From positions 1 through 64,000 of the forward strand of contig JANPKU010000033.1 in NCBI GenBank assembly GCA_031426215.1: a stretch of 64,000 nucleotides of DNA. The letters run 5' to 3'. Each line of letters opens with the position of its first letter. Positions within the stretch are counted from its first letter, which is position 1. Below, piece by piece: positions 50,999 to 59,690 of the stretch. The notes beneath the pieces were generated by a model. The model saw nothing but the letters and a program-made list of their open reading frames with translations, did no database searches and was not told the DNA's origin. The DNA is from Sva-07 sp031426215 (lineage in GTDB: Bacteria > Actinomycetota > Acidimicrobiia > Acidimicrobiales > Ilumatobacteraceae). A program made the position numbers and the translations under genes.

Positions 50999-51469
50999 AT
51001 GAGCAGCTCCGACATCATCTACCTGGTTCGACACGCCAAAGCCGGCGAGCGCCGAGTGTGGGACGGTGACGACGAGGCTCGCCCCTTGAGCAAACTCGGC
51101 TGGAAGCAGTCGGAGGCGATTGCGCAGCGACTGGCGGCCAAGGGGGCGACGTCGCTGCACTCGAGTCCGTACGTCCGCTGCATGCAGACCTTGGAGCCGC
51201 TGGCGAAGCGACTGGGTGTCAGCGTCGACGCCGAGCAGCGTCTGTTCGAAGGTGAGCCGTTCGAGCCGGTGCTCGACCTCCTCGGCGAGGTCGGAACCGG
51301 GGCAGTGCTGTGCAGCCACGGCGACATCATTCCCGACGTGATCCAGGCCCTCGTTCGACGCGGCATGGAGGTCCAGACGGCGCCCGACTGGCGTAAGGGC
51401 AGCATCTGGGTGCTGAAGCGCAAAGGCGATCGCATCACCAAGGGCAAGGTCTGGCCGCCGCCGTCGTGA
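50999..51469 (+). CDS. histidine phosphatase (SixA-like)
   Basis: A 156-residue phosphoglycerate-mutase-fold enzyme: catalytic RHG-like loop YLVRHAKAGERR, then LHSSPYVRCMQTLEPL and CSHGDIIPDVI with the second His. Its small size and RHAKAG loop fit the SixA group that removes phosphate from phosphohistidine or small phosphates. Substrate unknown. A hairpin terminator follows at once. Confidence 0.88.
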   Translation: MSSSDIIYLVRHAKAGERRVWDGDDEARPLSKLGWKQSEAIAQRLAAKGATSLHSSPYVRCMQTLEPLAKRLGVSVDAEQRLFEGEPFEPVLDLLGEVGTGAVLCSHGDIIPDVIQALVRRGMEVQTAPDWRKGSIWVLKRKGDRITKGKVWPPPS

Positions 51470-51473
51470 GCAG

Positions 51474-51508
51474 ATGACACTGAGGGGTCAGACCCTCAGT
51501 GTCATTTC
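51474..51508. terminator. terminator between convergent genes
   Basis: A 13-bp perfect stem, ATGACACTGAGGG with CCCTCAGTGTCAT, followed by TTTC, between the phosphatase and ccmI. Its loop region (GGGGTCAGACCC) repeats the core of the hairpins near 47950. Confidence 0.85.
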
Positions 51509-52265
51509 AGTTGGCGGCGCGGATCTCGGCGGCGAAGTTGGCGACCAGCGAGGCGACGTCGCCGGGTGGGTTGCTCGCCTCGCACTTCTCGATGTACGGC
51601 AGTGCAGCGGCTGCATCGCCACGGAACTGGAACTCCACGATCGCGAGGAAACACTGCGGGTCGGCGTAGTCGGGTTCGATCTCAGTGGAGCGTCCGAGTG
51701 CGAGCACCGCAGCGTCATAGCGCTGTGCAGCGCTCGACTGATCGGGGTCCTGTCTGGTGAGCAGTGCCAGCGTCCAGCCGAAGTACGCCACTGCTTCGGC
51801 ACTCTCACGTCCCTGCGCCCGCTCCATGTCGATCACCTCGGCGAACAACGCATTCGCCGTGGGAAAGTCACCGGCACCCATTGCGTCACGAGCATTGGTG
51901 AGCACGACTCGTGATTCGTCGCCCGGTGTGAGCCCCGTGAGCTCCTGACCCGAGGAGCGTTCGCCCCAGGCGCCGGCCAATGCGAATCCGACGCCGATCG
52001 ATCCCACCAGGACAGCAGCGGTGACCGCCACGACTCGACTCCAGCGCCGACCCTTCGGCGCGGGAAGCTCGCTGCGTCCCTCGTCGATCTGGCGCAACAC
52101 CCGTGCCGCACGAAACGTGTAGCCATCCTTCAACGTCCGATAGTCGAGATCGTCGACGTCGCCGACCTCGTGCTCACGCTCGAGGTCGGTCAGCGATCGC
52201 AGCAGGAATCGACGCTCCTCTTCCAACGCGGCGAGCCGATCGAGCTTGGTGCCGCTCGCGCTCAT
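51507..52265 (-). CDS. ccmI: TPR-containing cytochrome c biogenesis protein
   Basis: A 252-residue protein with a charged N-terminal coiled region (LDRLAALEEERRFLLRSLTDLEREHEVGDV), one membrane helix (~80-100) and a C-terminal part with tetratricopeptide-like helices (ARDAMGAGDFPTANALFAEVI, AEAVAYFGWTLAL, YADPQCFLAIVEFQFRGD). It fits CcmI, which presents apocytochrome to the heme-ligation machine. It overlaps ccmH by ATGA. Named by position and architecture. Confidence 0.78.
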   Translation of the reverse strand: MSASGTKLDRLAALEEERRFLLRSLTDLEREHEVGDVDDLDYRTLKDGYTFRAARVLRQIDEGRSELPAPKGRRWSRVVAVTAAVLVGSIGVGFALAGAWGERSSGQELTGLTPGDESRVVLTNARDAMGAGDFPTANALFAEVIDMERAQGRESAEAVAYFGWTLALLTRQDPDQSSAAQRYDAAVLALGRSTEIEPDYADPQCFLAIVEFQFRGDAAAALPYIEKCEASNPPGDVASLVANFAAEIRAAN

Positions 52266-52825
52266 CGACCCGTGTCCTCGTCGTCGGCGGCCCACTCCGC
52301 ATCGGCCCGCGCGGGATCGACCCGCGCGGGATCGACCCGAGCGGCATCGATCAGAGCCGCATTCACCAGAGCGCGATCGTCATCGGTCGGTTCGGCATCG
52401 TCACCGGCCTCACGCTTCCAGCGACGGAACACCGCAACCAACGCCGCCAGCGCACACGCGAACGCCACGGCGGGCAACACCCATACCAGCGCATCGAAGC
52501 CGCTCGACTTCGGCACGAGCAGCACCTGCGCGCCGTATCGGGTTTCGATGAACGCAATGATCTCGCTGTCGGCAAGGTCGTTGTCGGCGACCAGCTCGGC
52601 GATCTGGTTGCGCAGCGCAACCGACGCGTTGTTCTGCGACTCGAACACGCTCTCGCCGTCACAGATCGGACAGGCGACCCGCTTTGCCACCTGGTCGATC
52701 CGGTCGCTTTGGCTCTCGGGTCCGGTGTCGCGGGTGGCCCCCACCGCCATGAAGCCGGCGATCACGAAGATCAAGGCGACCCAACCCGGCCAGCGCTTGA
52801 CACGTCGGTTGAGCTCACTGGCCAT
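52262..52825 (-). CDS. ccmH: cytochrome c biogenesis protein CcmH
   Basis: A 187-residue protein with the CcmH motif VACPICDGESVFESQNNASVALRNQI (Cys 52 and 55) that reduces the apocytochrome CxxCH thiols outside the cytoplasm. Membrane helices at ~15-32 and ~108-128 flank the domain. The Asp/Ala-rich tail is unusual: repeated ARVDPAR. It overlaps ccmG and ccmI. Confidence 0.92.
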   Translation of the reverse strand: MASELNRRVKRWPGWVALIFVIAGFMAVGATRDTGPESQSDRIDQVAKRVACPICDGESVFESQNNASVALRNQIAELVADNDLADSEIIAFIETRYGAQVLLVPKSSGFDALVWVLPAVAFACALAALVAVFRRWKREAGDDAEPTDDDRALVNAALIDAARVDPARVDPARADAEWAADDEDTGR

Positions 52826-53442
52826 CAGCCGTACTGCTCTCGGTACTGGCGCAGGATCGAGTTCAGTTGCTCCGACGTCACCTCGGAGATCAGCCGCAGC
52901 TGCACCACCCCGCTCGGATCGATGATCCAGGTCTCGGGCACCTGGGCGACACCGAACGCCACCGGGAACTCGTCGGCGTCGGAGTAGATCGCCGGCCAGT
53001 CGCCACCGTTCTCGGCGAAGAACGCCTCGATCTCGTCCTGGTCACCTCGCGTGATGACGGAGTACATCTCGGCACCTTCAGTGCCGAGTGAGGCCTGGTC
53101 CTCGGTGAACTTCAGCAATTCCGGGTGCTCGCGGATACATGGCACGCAGGTGGGGTCGAAGAAGTTGAGCACCACCCAACTGCCCTTGCGGCGCGACAGA
53201 TCGAACGACGTGCCATCCGACAATCTGCCGGTGGCTTCTGGTGCGGGTCGCCCGATCAGCGGCGAGTCGGCGCTGGTGCCCCCGTCGTCGGGGGATGCGC
53301 CCAGGAGCACGACGAACAGTCCCACCATCACCACGGCGATGGCGCCGACGATCAACGGAGCCAGCCGCCTGCGGGCGCTCGACTCGGTGCCGCCATCGTC
53401 GGGAACGTCGGCGGTTGCCGGATCGTCGAGCACATCGCTCAT
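52825..53442 (-). CDS. ccmG: thiol-disulfide oxidoreductase CcmG/TlpA-like
   Basis: A 205-residue membrane-anchored thioredoxin: cytoplasmic N-terminus, one helix (APLIVGAIAVVMVGLFVVLL), then a thioredoxin domain with CVPC (Cys 99 and 102) and TWIIDPSGVVQLR. It hands electrons to CcmH or the apocytochrome. Joined to ccmF and ccmH by overlaps. Confidence 0.9.
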   Translation of the reverse strand: MSDVLDDPATADVPDDGGTESSARRRLAPLIVGAIAVVMVGLFVVLLGASPDDGGTSADSPLIGRPAPEATGRLSDGTSFDLSRRKGSWVVLNFFDPTCVPCIREHPELLKFTEDQASLGTEGAEMYSVITRGDQDEIEAFFAENGGDWPAIYSDADEFPVAFGVAQVPETWIIDPSGVVQLRLISEVTSEQLNSILRQYREQYG

Positions 53443-55538
53443 ACCGGTACACCTGTCGTGGAATTCTCCTCCTGGGTGCCCGTGTCGTGGCTGTCGTCGG
53501 GACGGTTGCCAACGACGGTGACGTCGCTGCCAGTGACGTCATCGTGAGCCCACGAACCGGGGTCGGGACCACCGACGGCGATCGGTGCAGACACGGGGTC
53601 GATCGCGATCCGTCGGCGGGAACCGGGGAACGCTGCCAGCAGTGTGCCGAGGGCCATCACGGCGCCGCCGATCCACAACCACAGGATCATCGGCTTGACG
53701 AACACCCGGATGGTGGCTTCGGTGTCGCCGGGCACCACGCCTTGGCCGAGCGTGAGGTAGATGTCCTCGTTCCATCCGGTGCGCACCGACGGGGTGCCGA
53801 TGTCGGCGCCCATGTTGAGATATCTCGTGGTGGCCGGGCGGTAGGTCTGCTCGCCGTCGAGCACCACGTTGGCCGCAACCCGACGTTCGCTGCCACGATC
53901 GTTCGTGCGCTCGTCGACCGAGAGCAACTCGAAGGTGTGACCGCCCCATTCGACGACTTCACCTTGGCGGAGATCGAGGGTGGCCGAATGGGTGAAGCTG
54001 TTCGACGCGGCGAGCGCGATCGCGATGATGATCACGCCGATGTGCACGACCATGCCGCCATTGGCTCGCCCGACGAAACCTCGCCAACCCTGCCGACGCG
54101 TCGCCAGCGCGAGCTGGCGGACCGCCGAGCCCAGGGCGAACCCTGCGAGCGCAAACGCCACGAGTGGCGCCCAACCGTCGGCACCGACGAACACCGCGAG
54201 CGCGAGGCCCAAGGCGCCGGCCCACGCTGGCCAGAACAAACGTGTGAGCAACAGCTCGGTCGACGCCTTGCGCCACGGCAGGACGGGAGCCACACCCATC
54301 AGGAACAGCAGCATCAGGCCGATCGGCTGCGAGAGCGAATCGAAGTACGGAGCACCGACCAGTGTCTGGCGATCCTGCAGTGCTTCGACGAGCAGCGGGA
54401 ACAACGTGCCGAGCAGCACGACGAACGCCCAGACGGTGAACAGCACGTTATTGGCGAGGAACGAGCCCTCACGTGACAGCGGTGAGTCGATCGAGCCGGG
54501 AGAACGCAGCCGGTCGCCGCGCCAGGCGATCAGTCCGAGCGAGACGACCACGACCAAGCCGAAGAAGCCGAGCAACCAGTTGCCGACCGGCCCGTCACCG
54601 AACGCATGCACCGAGCTGAGGATGCCCGATCGGGTGAGGAACGTGCCGAGGATGGTGAGCGCGAACGTGGCCACCAACAAACTGAGGTTCCACACCCGCA
54701 ACATGCCGCGGCGTTCCTGCACGAGCACCGAATGGATGTAGGCGGTACCGGTGAGCCACGGCAGCAGAGAAGCGTTCTCGACCGGGTCCCACGCCCAGAC
54801 GCCTGACCACCCGAGTACCTCGTAGCTCCACCACGCCCCGAGCAGGATGCCGATGGTGAGGAAGGCCCACGAGAACAGCGCCCAGCGGCGAGTCTCCATC
54901 AGCCAGCCTTCGCCGAGACGGCCGGTGACGAGCGCTGCGATGGCGAACGCGAACGGCACCGTGAAGCCGACGTAGCCCAAATAGAGGATCGGCGGATGGA
55001 ACAACACCAAGATGTGGTTCTGCAACAGCGGGTTGGGTCCTGGACCGCTGGTGATTCCTGGCGCCCCTGCGCTGAACGGGTCGGCCGGTCCGAAGCTCAA
55101 GATGGCGAAGAACGCCGACACCACGAACATCACGATCAACGCCCAACCGACCAGTACGTCGTCGGTGCGCTTGCGGAATCGCCACGCAACCGCTGCGGTG
55201 AATCCCGCCAGGATCAACGCCCACAGCAGGATCGACCCCTCGAGCGCCGACCACATCGCAGCGATGTTGTAGAGCGTCGGGGTATCGGCCGAGCCGACCT
55301 GCTGGACGTAGGCGAGCGAGAAGTCACGTGTGATCAGTGCACGTTGCATCATCACGACGGCGAGCAGGATTCCGCCGAAGGCCATCCACGCGTAGATCGG
55401 ACCCTGCTTGAGGAGTTTGCGGTCACGTTGGCGGATGCCGTAGAGCACGGCGAGTGCCCCGAACACGGAGGAGGCGAGCATCAACAACAAACCGGCCCGG
55501 CCGAGTGCCGAGTTGATGCTCGCTGCGAACAACATCAC
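53439..55538 (-). CDS. ccmF: heme lyase CcmF
   Basis: A 699-residue polytopic protein. The heme-handling WWD domain is GAWWSYEVLGWSGVWAWDPVENASLLPWL, with QNHILVLFHPPILYLGY supplying a conserved His, and a large extracytoplasmic domain near the C-terminus (residues ~530-650). It attaches heme from CcmE to apocytochrome c. Long Thr/Asp-rich tail. It overlaps ccmE by 4 bp. Confidence 0.95.
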   Translation of the reverse strand: MMLFAASINSALGRAGLLLMLASSVFGALAVLYGIRQRDRKLLKQGPIYAWMAFGGILLAVVMMQRALITRDFSLAYVQQVGSADTPTLYNIAAMWSALEGSILLWALILAGFTAAVAWRFRKRTDDVLVGWALIVMFVVSAFFAILSFGPADPFSAGAPGITSGPGPNPLLQNHILVLFHPPILYLGYVGFTVPFAFAIAALVTGRLGEGWLMETRRWALFSWAFLTIGILLGAWWSYEVLGWSGVWAWDPVENASLLPWLTGTAYIHSVLVQERRGMLRVWNLSLLVATFALTILGTFLTRSGILSSVHAFGDGPVGNWLLGFFGLVVVVSLGLIAWRGDRLRSPGSIDSPLSREGSFLANNVLFTVWAFVVLLGTLFPLLVEALQDRQTLVGAPYFDSLSQPIGLMLLFLMGVAPVLPWRKASTELLLTRLFWPAWAGALGLALAVFVGADGWAPLVAFALAGFALGSAVRQLALATRRQGWRGFVGRANGGMVVHIGVIIIAIALAASNSFTHSATLDLRQGEVVEWGGHTFELLSVDERTNDRGSERRVAANVVLDGEQTYRPATTRYLNMGADIGTPSVRTGWNEDIYLTLGQGVVPGDTEATIRVFVKPMILWLWIGGAVMALGTLLAAFPGSRRRIAIDPVSAPIAVGGPDPGSWAHDDVTGSDVTVVGNRPDDSHDTGTQEENSTTGVPV

Positions 55539-56026
55539 GAAGTCGGGGGGCCGCTACAGGCGGCTTCCTCGGCGTCGGCGACCCGCTCGTCGTTGACCGC
55601 GACGTATTCGTCGGAGTGCTTGACCTCGACACGGTCGCCGAGCAGCGTGCCGTTGTCGATGAGCCCGTGAACGACGACCGGGATGCATTCTTTGAAGATG
55701 CCTCCGGGTTCGCCGTCGTAGCTGACCGGCATGGTCTCACCGTTGAACGAGATGGTGAAGACAGTGGTGTTGGCCACCCGTTCCACGGACCCTTCGTCGA
55801 CCGTCCCCTGCATGCGGATCCGGCGGTCCTCGTCGCAACCGCTGCGTTGGCCGACCTCATCGACGTTGCAGTAGTAGTCGACTGCCTGGGTGAGGAACTG
55901 GGTGACAATCACGCCACCGGCCACGACGACGAGGCCGAGCACCAACATCGGCCACCAGTTGCGCCGTTTGCGGACCGGTGCAGCAGGTTCGACCGGGGTT
56001 CGGGGGGAGAGGTCCATCTCGCTCAT
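55535..56026 (-). CDS. ccmE: heme chaperone CcmE
   Basis: A 163-residue protein: one anchor helix (~25-45) and a beta-barrel with the covalent heme-binding HxxxY (KHSDEY: His 137, Tyr 141). It has an unusual insertion with paired Cys (YYCNVDEVGQRSGC) between anchor and barrel. It lies 20 bp downstream of ccmD and overlaps ccmF. Confidence 0.92.
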   Translation of the reverse strand: MSEMDLSPRTPVEPAAPVRKRRNWWPMLVLGLVVVAGGVIVTQFLTQAVDYYCNVDEVGQRSGCDEDRRIRMQGTVDEGSVERVANTTVFTISFNGETMPVSYDGEPGGIFKECIPVVVHGLIDNGTLLGDRVEVKHSDEYVAVNDERVADAEEAACSGPPTS

Positions 56027-56046
56027 GGCAACTTCATTCTGCTCGC

Positions 56047-56181
56047 TCAGAGCCAGTACTTGTCTTCGTCAGGCACCTGTTTTCCGAGTCGTTTTCCCGC
56101 GCGCAGCGCCCGCCACGACATGAACGACACGGTCAGGAACGTCAGCACGTAGCCACCGATGATGAATCCTGCGTCTTCCAT
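56047..56181 (-). CDS. ccmD: small ccmD-like membrane protein
   Basis: A 44-residue frame between ccmC and ccmE: MEDAGFIIGGYVLTFLTVSF, one helix, then basic WRALRAGKRLGKQ and an acidic end. Size, topology and position fit CcmD, which releases holo-CcmE from CcmABC. Its ATG overlaps the ccmC stop (TGATG), supporting translation. Confidence 0.85.
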   Translation of the reverse strand: MEDAGFIIGGYVLTFLTVSFMSWRALRAGKRLGKQVPDEDKYWL

Positions 56182-56984
56182 CAGGCCACACCGCCCTGAT
56201 CGGAGGTGGCCTCGGAGCGACGGGCAGCGAGTGCATCGTCGAGCCCACGATCGTCGAGCAGGTCCTCCATGGCCAGCACCCTGGTCCGGTGCAGCACGAG
56301 CCAGAGGTACAACAGCGAGAAGGCGATCACCCCGACGAACAGACTGAACAGCATCAACCCGTCCATGCTCACGTCAGCGTCGGTACCGAGCACGGTCGCT
56401 TCCTGGTGAAGGCTGCGCCAGAGCCTGACACTCCAGTGCACCAGTGGGATCTCCAGGACGGCGAGCATGCCGATCACGGCGCTGCGACGGGCGCGCTGTT
56501 GATGGGTGCCACCGAGGCGGCGAACCGCGAGGTATCCGATGTAGGTCACGAACAGCAGCGCCGTGGTGGTGAGACGGGCATCCCACTGCCAGAACACGCC
56601 CCACGTGAGGCGTCCCCACATCGAACCGATGATGAGGGTGACCGCGACGAACGCGGTGCCGATCTCGGCACTGGCCCCGGCGAGGCGGTCCCAACCGAGC
56701 GACTTCTTCTTGCCGAAGAAGTACATGACCGACGCCATTGCGGTGACGATGAACGCCAGGTAGGCGATCCAGATCGTCGGCACGTGGACGTAGAGCAAGC
56801 GGACGCTCTCGCGCTGATCGCGATCCTCCGGCGAGAACCCGAGCCCGAATGCCACCAGCCAGCCCATCGACACGATGGTCGCAATGCCGATGATGCGTGT
56901 TCCGCGGGTGCCCGTACCGCGACCGGTCGCCGGTCGGTCGCCGGTCTGATCGGCGTGGCTGAGCGTGGGATCCGTTGTCGTCAT
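56181..56984 (-). CDS. ccmC: heme-handling membrane protein CcmC
   Basis: A 267-residue protein with six membrane helices and the WWD-type motif WGRLTWGVFWQWDARLT. It also has His in LLYVHVP and VHWSVRLWRSLHQ. It loads heme onto CcmE. The Asp/Arg-rich N-terminus is longer than usual. It precedes ccmD. Confidence 0.94.
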   Translation of the reverse strand: MTTTDPTLSHADQTGDRPATGRGTGTRGTRIIGIATIVSMGWLVAFGLGFSPEDRDQRESVRLLYVHVPTIWIAYLAFIVTAMASVMYFFGKKKSLGWDRLAGASAEIGTAFVAVTLIIGSMWGRLTWGVFWQWDARLTTTALLFVTYIGYLAVRRLGGTHQQRARRSAVIGMLAVLEIPLVHWSVRLWRSLHQEATVLGTDADVSMDGLMLFSLFVGVIAFSLLYLWLVLHRTRVLAMEDLLDDRGLDDALAARRSEATSDQGGVA

Positions 56985-57022
56985 GTTCGATTCCTACGGT
57001 GGCTGGGGGATGCGAAGACGCT

Positions 57023-57706
57023 TCATTCGTCGATCAGCGGACCGAATGCCAACGCACCGCCGACACCGAAGGCCACGGCGAAGACGACCAGCAGGCCCAT
57101 CCAGGGCCAGCCGTCCGACACCACCGCACCTGCCGTGCCGAGCGCTGCTTCGACCGCTCGTGTTGCTCCGATCAGGACGGGCGCCACCGCAGGAAACGTG
57201 AGTAGCGGGAGCAGTGTCTCGCGACCCGTGAACCCTGCGGCAAGGCCTCCGTACAGGGTACCGACCGCGGCGAGCCCGCACGTCGCGGAGATCAGAGTTG
57301 TGACGAGCAACACCAGGCCACCCGCCGGCACGGTCTGGCCGTACAGCACGATGGCGGCCAGGAGCAGCACCACTTCGAGCACGAGGAGTTGCACTCCGAG
57401 GGCCACTGCCTTGCCGAGATAGATCGCCGTCGGATCGACCCCGGCCACCCGGAGCGCGTCGAGTGCTCCGTCAGCGGTCTCGACAGCGAACGCTCGCTGG
57501 ACGAGCACCAGCATCGAGAACATCGTGGCCAACCAGACCAGACCTGGCGCCACGCGCTGAAGCACCGAGTCGGCGTCGAGCGCGAACGCGAAGATCACCA
57601 TGGTGACGCCGGCGAACGGCAGCACCTGGTTGACGAACACACGACTGTTCCACTCGATACGCAGGTCCTTTGCCGCCACCAACCAGGCAATCCGCACGGT
57701 GCTCAC
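57023..57706 (-). CDS. ccmB: heme exporter permease CcmB
   Basis: A 227-residue protein with six membrane helices and the CcmB pattern WLVAAKDLRIEWNSR near the N-terminus. LLPLLTFPAVAPVLIGATRAVEA is near helix five. With CcmA it forms the ABC transporter that drives release of heme-bound CcmE. It overlaps ccmA by 4 bp. Confidence 0.93.
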   Translation of the reverse strand: MSTVRIAWLVAAKDLRIEWNSRVFVNQVLPFAGVTMVIFAFALDADSVLQRVAPGLVWLATMFSMLVLVQRAFAVETADGALDALRVAGVDPTAIYLGKAVALGVQLLVLEVVLLLAAIVLYGQTVPAGGLVLLVTTLISATCGLAAVGTLYGGLAAGFTGRETLLPLLTFPAVAPVLIGATRAVEAALGTAGAVVSDGWPWMGLLVVFAVAFGVGGALAFGPLIDE

Positions 57707-58347
57707 GGAGACACCTCGTGCACACGACCCGCGATGACGTCGACGACACGGGTCGCGAGCGAACCGGCCCGCTCGAGTTCATGGCTCGCCATCACGATGG
57801 TGGCGCCGGAGGCGGCCGCTTGACGCAGCGTCTGGTCGAGCTCGTCGCGCGCCGATGCATCGAGGCCGGCATGGGGTTCGTCGAGCAACCACAGCTGCGC
57901 CCGTCGAGCGATCAGGCAGGCGAGTGCCGTCCGGCGCTTCTGGCCGGCCGACAGCCTGCTCACGCCCACATCAGCGAGCCGCCCTGCCACGTCGAGGCGC
58001 TGCATCGCCGCCTCCATCTCGGCACCCGACGCCCCCACCGTCGACCCCCAGAACCGCACGTTCTCGGCGACGGTGAGATCGAGGTAGAGCCCGTTCTGGT
58101 GACCGAGCAGACCCACGGTGCGTCGGATCGACTCGCGATGGAGACTGAGGTCGAGACCGAGCACACTGCCGCTGCCACGCACCAATGGCAAGAGCCCCGC
58201 ACACAGTCGCAACAGCGTGGTCTTTCCGGCCCCGTTCGGGCCACGGAGCAACACGATCTCGCCTTCGTCGACCCGCAATGTCGCGCCAGCGAGGGCGGGA
58301 AACTGCCCGAGTACGGCGACCGCGTCATCGAGTTCCACGACCGCCAT
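57703..58347 (-). CDS. ccmA: cytochrome c biogenesis ATPase CcmA
   Basis: A 214-residue ABC ATPase: Walker A LRGPNGAGKTTLL, LGHQNGLYLDLTVAEN (Q loop and CcmA-specific pattern), signature LSAGQKRRTALA and Walker B LWLLDEPHAGLD. First gene of ccmABCDEFGHI. The ATG at 58347 is chosen; longer frames would run through the palindrome and the neighbouring start. Confidence 0.93.
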   Translation of the reverse strand: MAVVELDDAVAVLGQFPALAGATLRVDEGEIVLLRGPNGAGKTTLLRLCAGLLPLVRGSGSVLGLDLSLHRESIRRTVGLLGHQNGLYLDLTVAENVRFWGSTVGASGAEMEAAMQRLDVAGRLADVGVSRLSAGQKRRTALACLIARRAQLWLLDEPHAGLDASARDELDQTLRQAAASGATIVMASHELERAGSLATRVVDVIAGRVHEVSP

Positions 58348-58398
58348 GGCCGACACGCTAGGTCGTGAAGGTTCCGTCAACTCCTGTGGCCGCGATCG

Positions 58399-58416
58399 CT
58401 GCGTCACATGACGCAG
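58399..58416. promoter_or_regulatory. perfect dyad between ccmA and the sortase gene
   Basis: CTGCGTCA-CA-TGACGCAG is an 18-bp inverted repeat in the 82-bp divergent gap, placed where a regulator could control the ccm operon, the sortase gene or both. Confidence 0.45.
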
Positions 58417-58429
58417 GTAGTTTCGGGGC

Positions 58430-59683
58430 GTGTCGGAGGACGAGCCAGAAGTTTCGCGTCCCAAGCGGGTGAGCCGGTTCGACCGGCCGACTCCGCCGCG
58501 CGACTGGCGCTGGTGGGTCGGCGGCCTCGGCAAAACGCTGATCGCCACCGGGCTGTTGCTGTTCGGGTTCGTCGCCTACCAGCTCTGGGGTACCGGTATC
58601 GAGACCGCTCGCGCCCAGGATTCGCTGGGCAACGAGTTCGAGGAACTCCTCGCTGCGACACCCGCCACGACCCCCGCGCCCACCAACACGACGACAAAGC
58701 CGAACGCGTCGACCCCGGGCGACTCCACGCCGCCCGACACCGCTCCCGACGATTCCGTCGAGGACGCGACCACCACGGCGCCCGTCCCCGTCGCCACCCT
58801 GCCGCCGGTCACCGAAGGTGACCCGATCGGTCGGATCGAGATGCCCCGCATCGGCGTCGGCAAGTTCGTGGTCGCCGGTGTCGACAAGGACGTTCTGAAG
58901 AACGGACCCGGCCACTACCCGGAAACACCGATGCCGGGTCAACTCGGCAATTCGGCGATCGCTGGTCACCGCACCACGTTCGGGCAACCATTCTTCGACA
59001 TCGACAAGCTCCAGAACGGCGACGAGATCATCGTCACCACACTGGCCGGTCGCTTCGTCTATCGGGTCACCGGCCAGCAGATCGTGTCGCCGAGCGACTA
59101 CCAGGTGGTCGCCACAACCGATCCGACCACGGCCACGCTGACGCTGACGTCGTGCCACCCCAAGTACACCGCCCGCGAGCGGATCATCGTGTCCGCCGAA
59201 CTCGACGTCGCGGCGTCGAGCCCTGTCGGTGCAGCAACGATCAACTACGGCCGACCGATCGAGGCGGCTGCCGCAACCGCCGATCCCGATCCGTCGAACA
59301 CCGTCGTCGATCCGACCACGTCGGTCGATTCGACCGCCGCTGACGACCAAGCAACCGATGACGGCCTGGGAACCGAGGCGACGGGCACCTTGGCGGTGCA
59401 GGATCCCACCATCGCAGCCGAGCCACCGAGCGCGTCCGACGACGACCAGATCGAGGACGGAATCGCCGACGCCTTCTCCGATGGCTGGTTCAGCGACCCG
59501 GGCGCCAACGGCCAGGTCGCGCTGTGGGGGCTGCTCCTCGCGGCAATCGGCATCGTGTCGTATCTGATCAGCCGCACCGTCAAGCGCAACTGGGTCGGCC
59601 TGCTCGTCGGCGTCGTCCCCTTCGTCGTGACGCTCTACTTCTTCTTCCAGAACGTCAACCGACTCCTCCCGCCGAACCTCTGA
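58430..59683 (+). CDS. class E-like sortase with C-terminal membrane hairpin
   Basis: A 417-residue sortase. The N-terminal helix (~32-50) and a Thr/Pro-rich linker precede the sortase barrel, with His 180 (AGHRTTFGQPF), Cys 242 (TLTSCHPKYT) and Arg 249/251. An acidic linker leads to two C-terminal helices (~362-380, 386-408). It should attach proteins to peptidoglycan; no clear sorting-signal substrate lies in the window. The GTG start faces ccmA. The extra helical pair is unusual for the small class E enzymes. Confidence 0.85.
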   Translation: MSEDEPEVSRPKRVSRFDRPTPPRDWRWWVGGLGKTLIATGLLLFGFVAYQLWGTGIETARAQDSLGNEFEELLAATPATTPAPTNTTTKPNASTPGDSTPPDTAPDDSVEDATTTAPVPVATLPPVTEGDPIGRIEMPRIGVGKFVVAGVDKDVLKNGPGHYPETPMPGQLGNSAIAGHRTTFGQPFFDIDKLQNGDEIIVTTLAGRFVYRVTGQQIVSPSDYQVVATTDPTTATLTLTSCHPKYTARERIIVSAELDVAASSPVGAATINYGRPIEAAAATADPDPSNTVVDPTTSVDSTAADDQATDDGLGTEATGTLAVQDPTIAAEPPSASDDDQIEDGIADAFSDGWFSDPGANGQVALWGLLLAAIGIVSYLISRTVKRNWVGLLVGVVPFVVTLYFFFQNVNRLLPPNL

Positions 59684-59690
59684 TCGCTGT

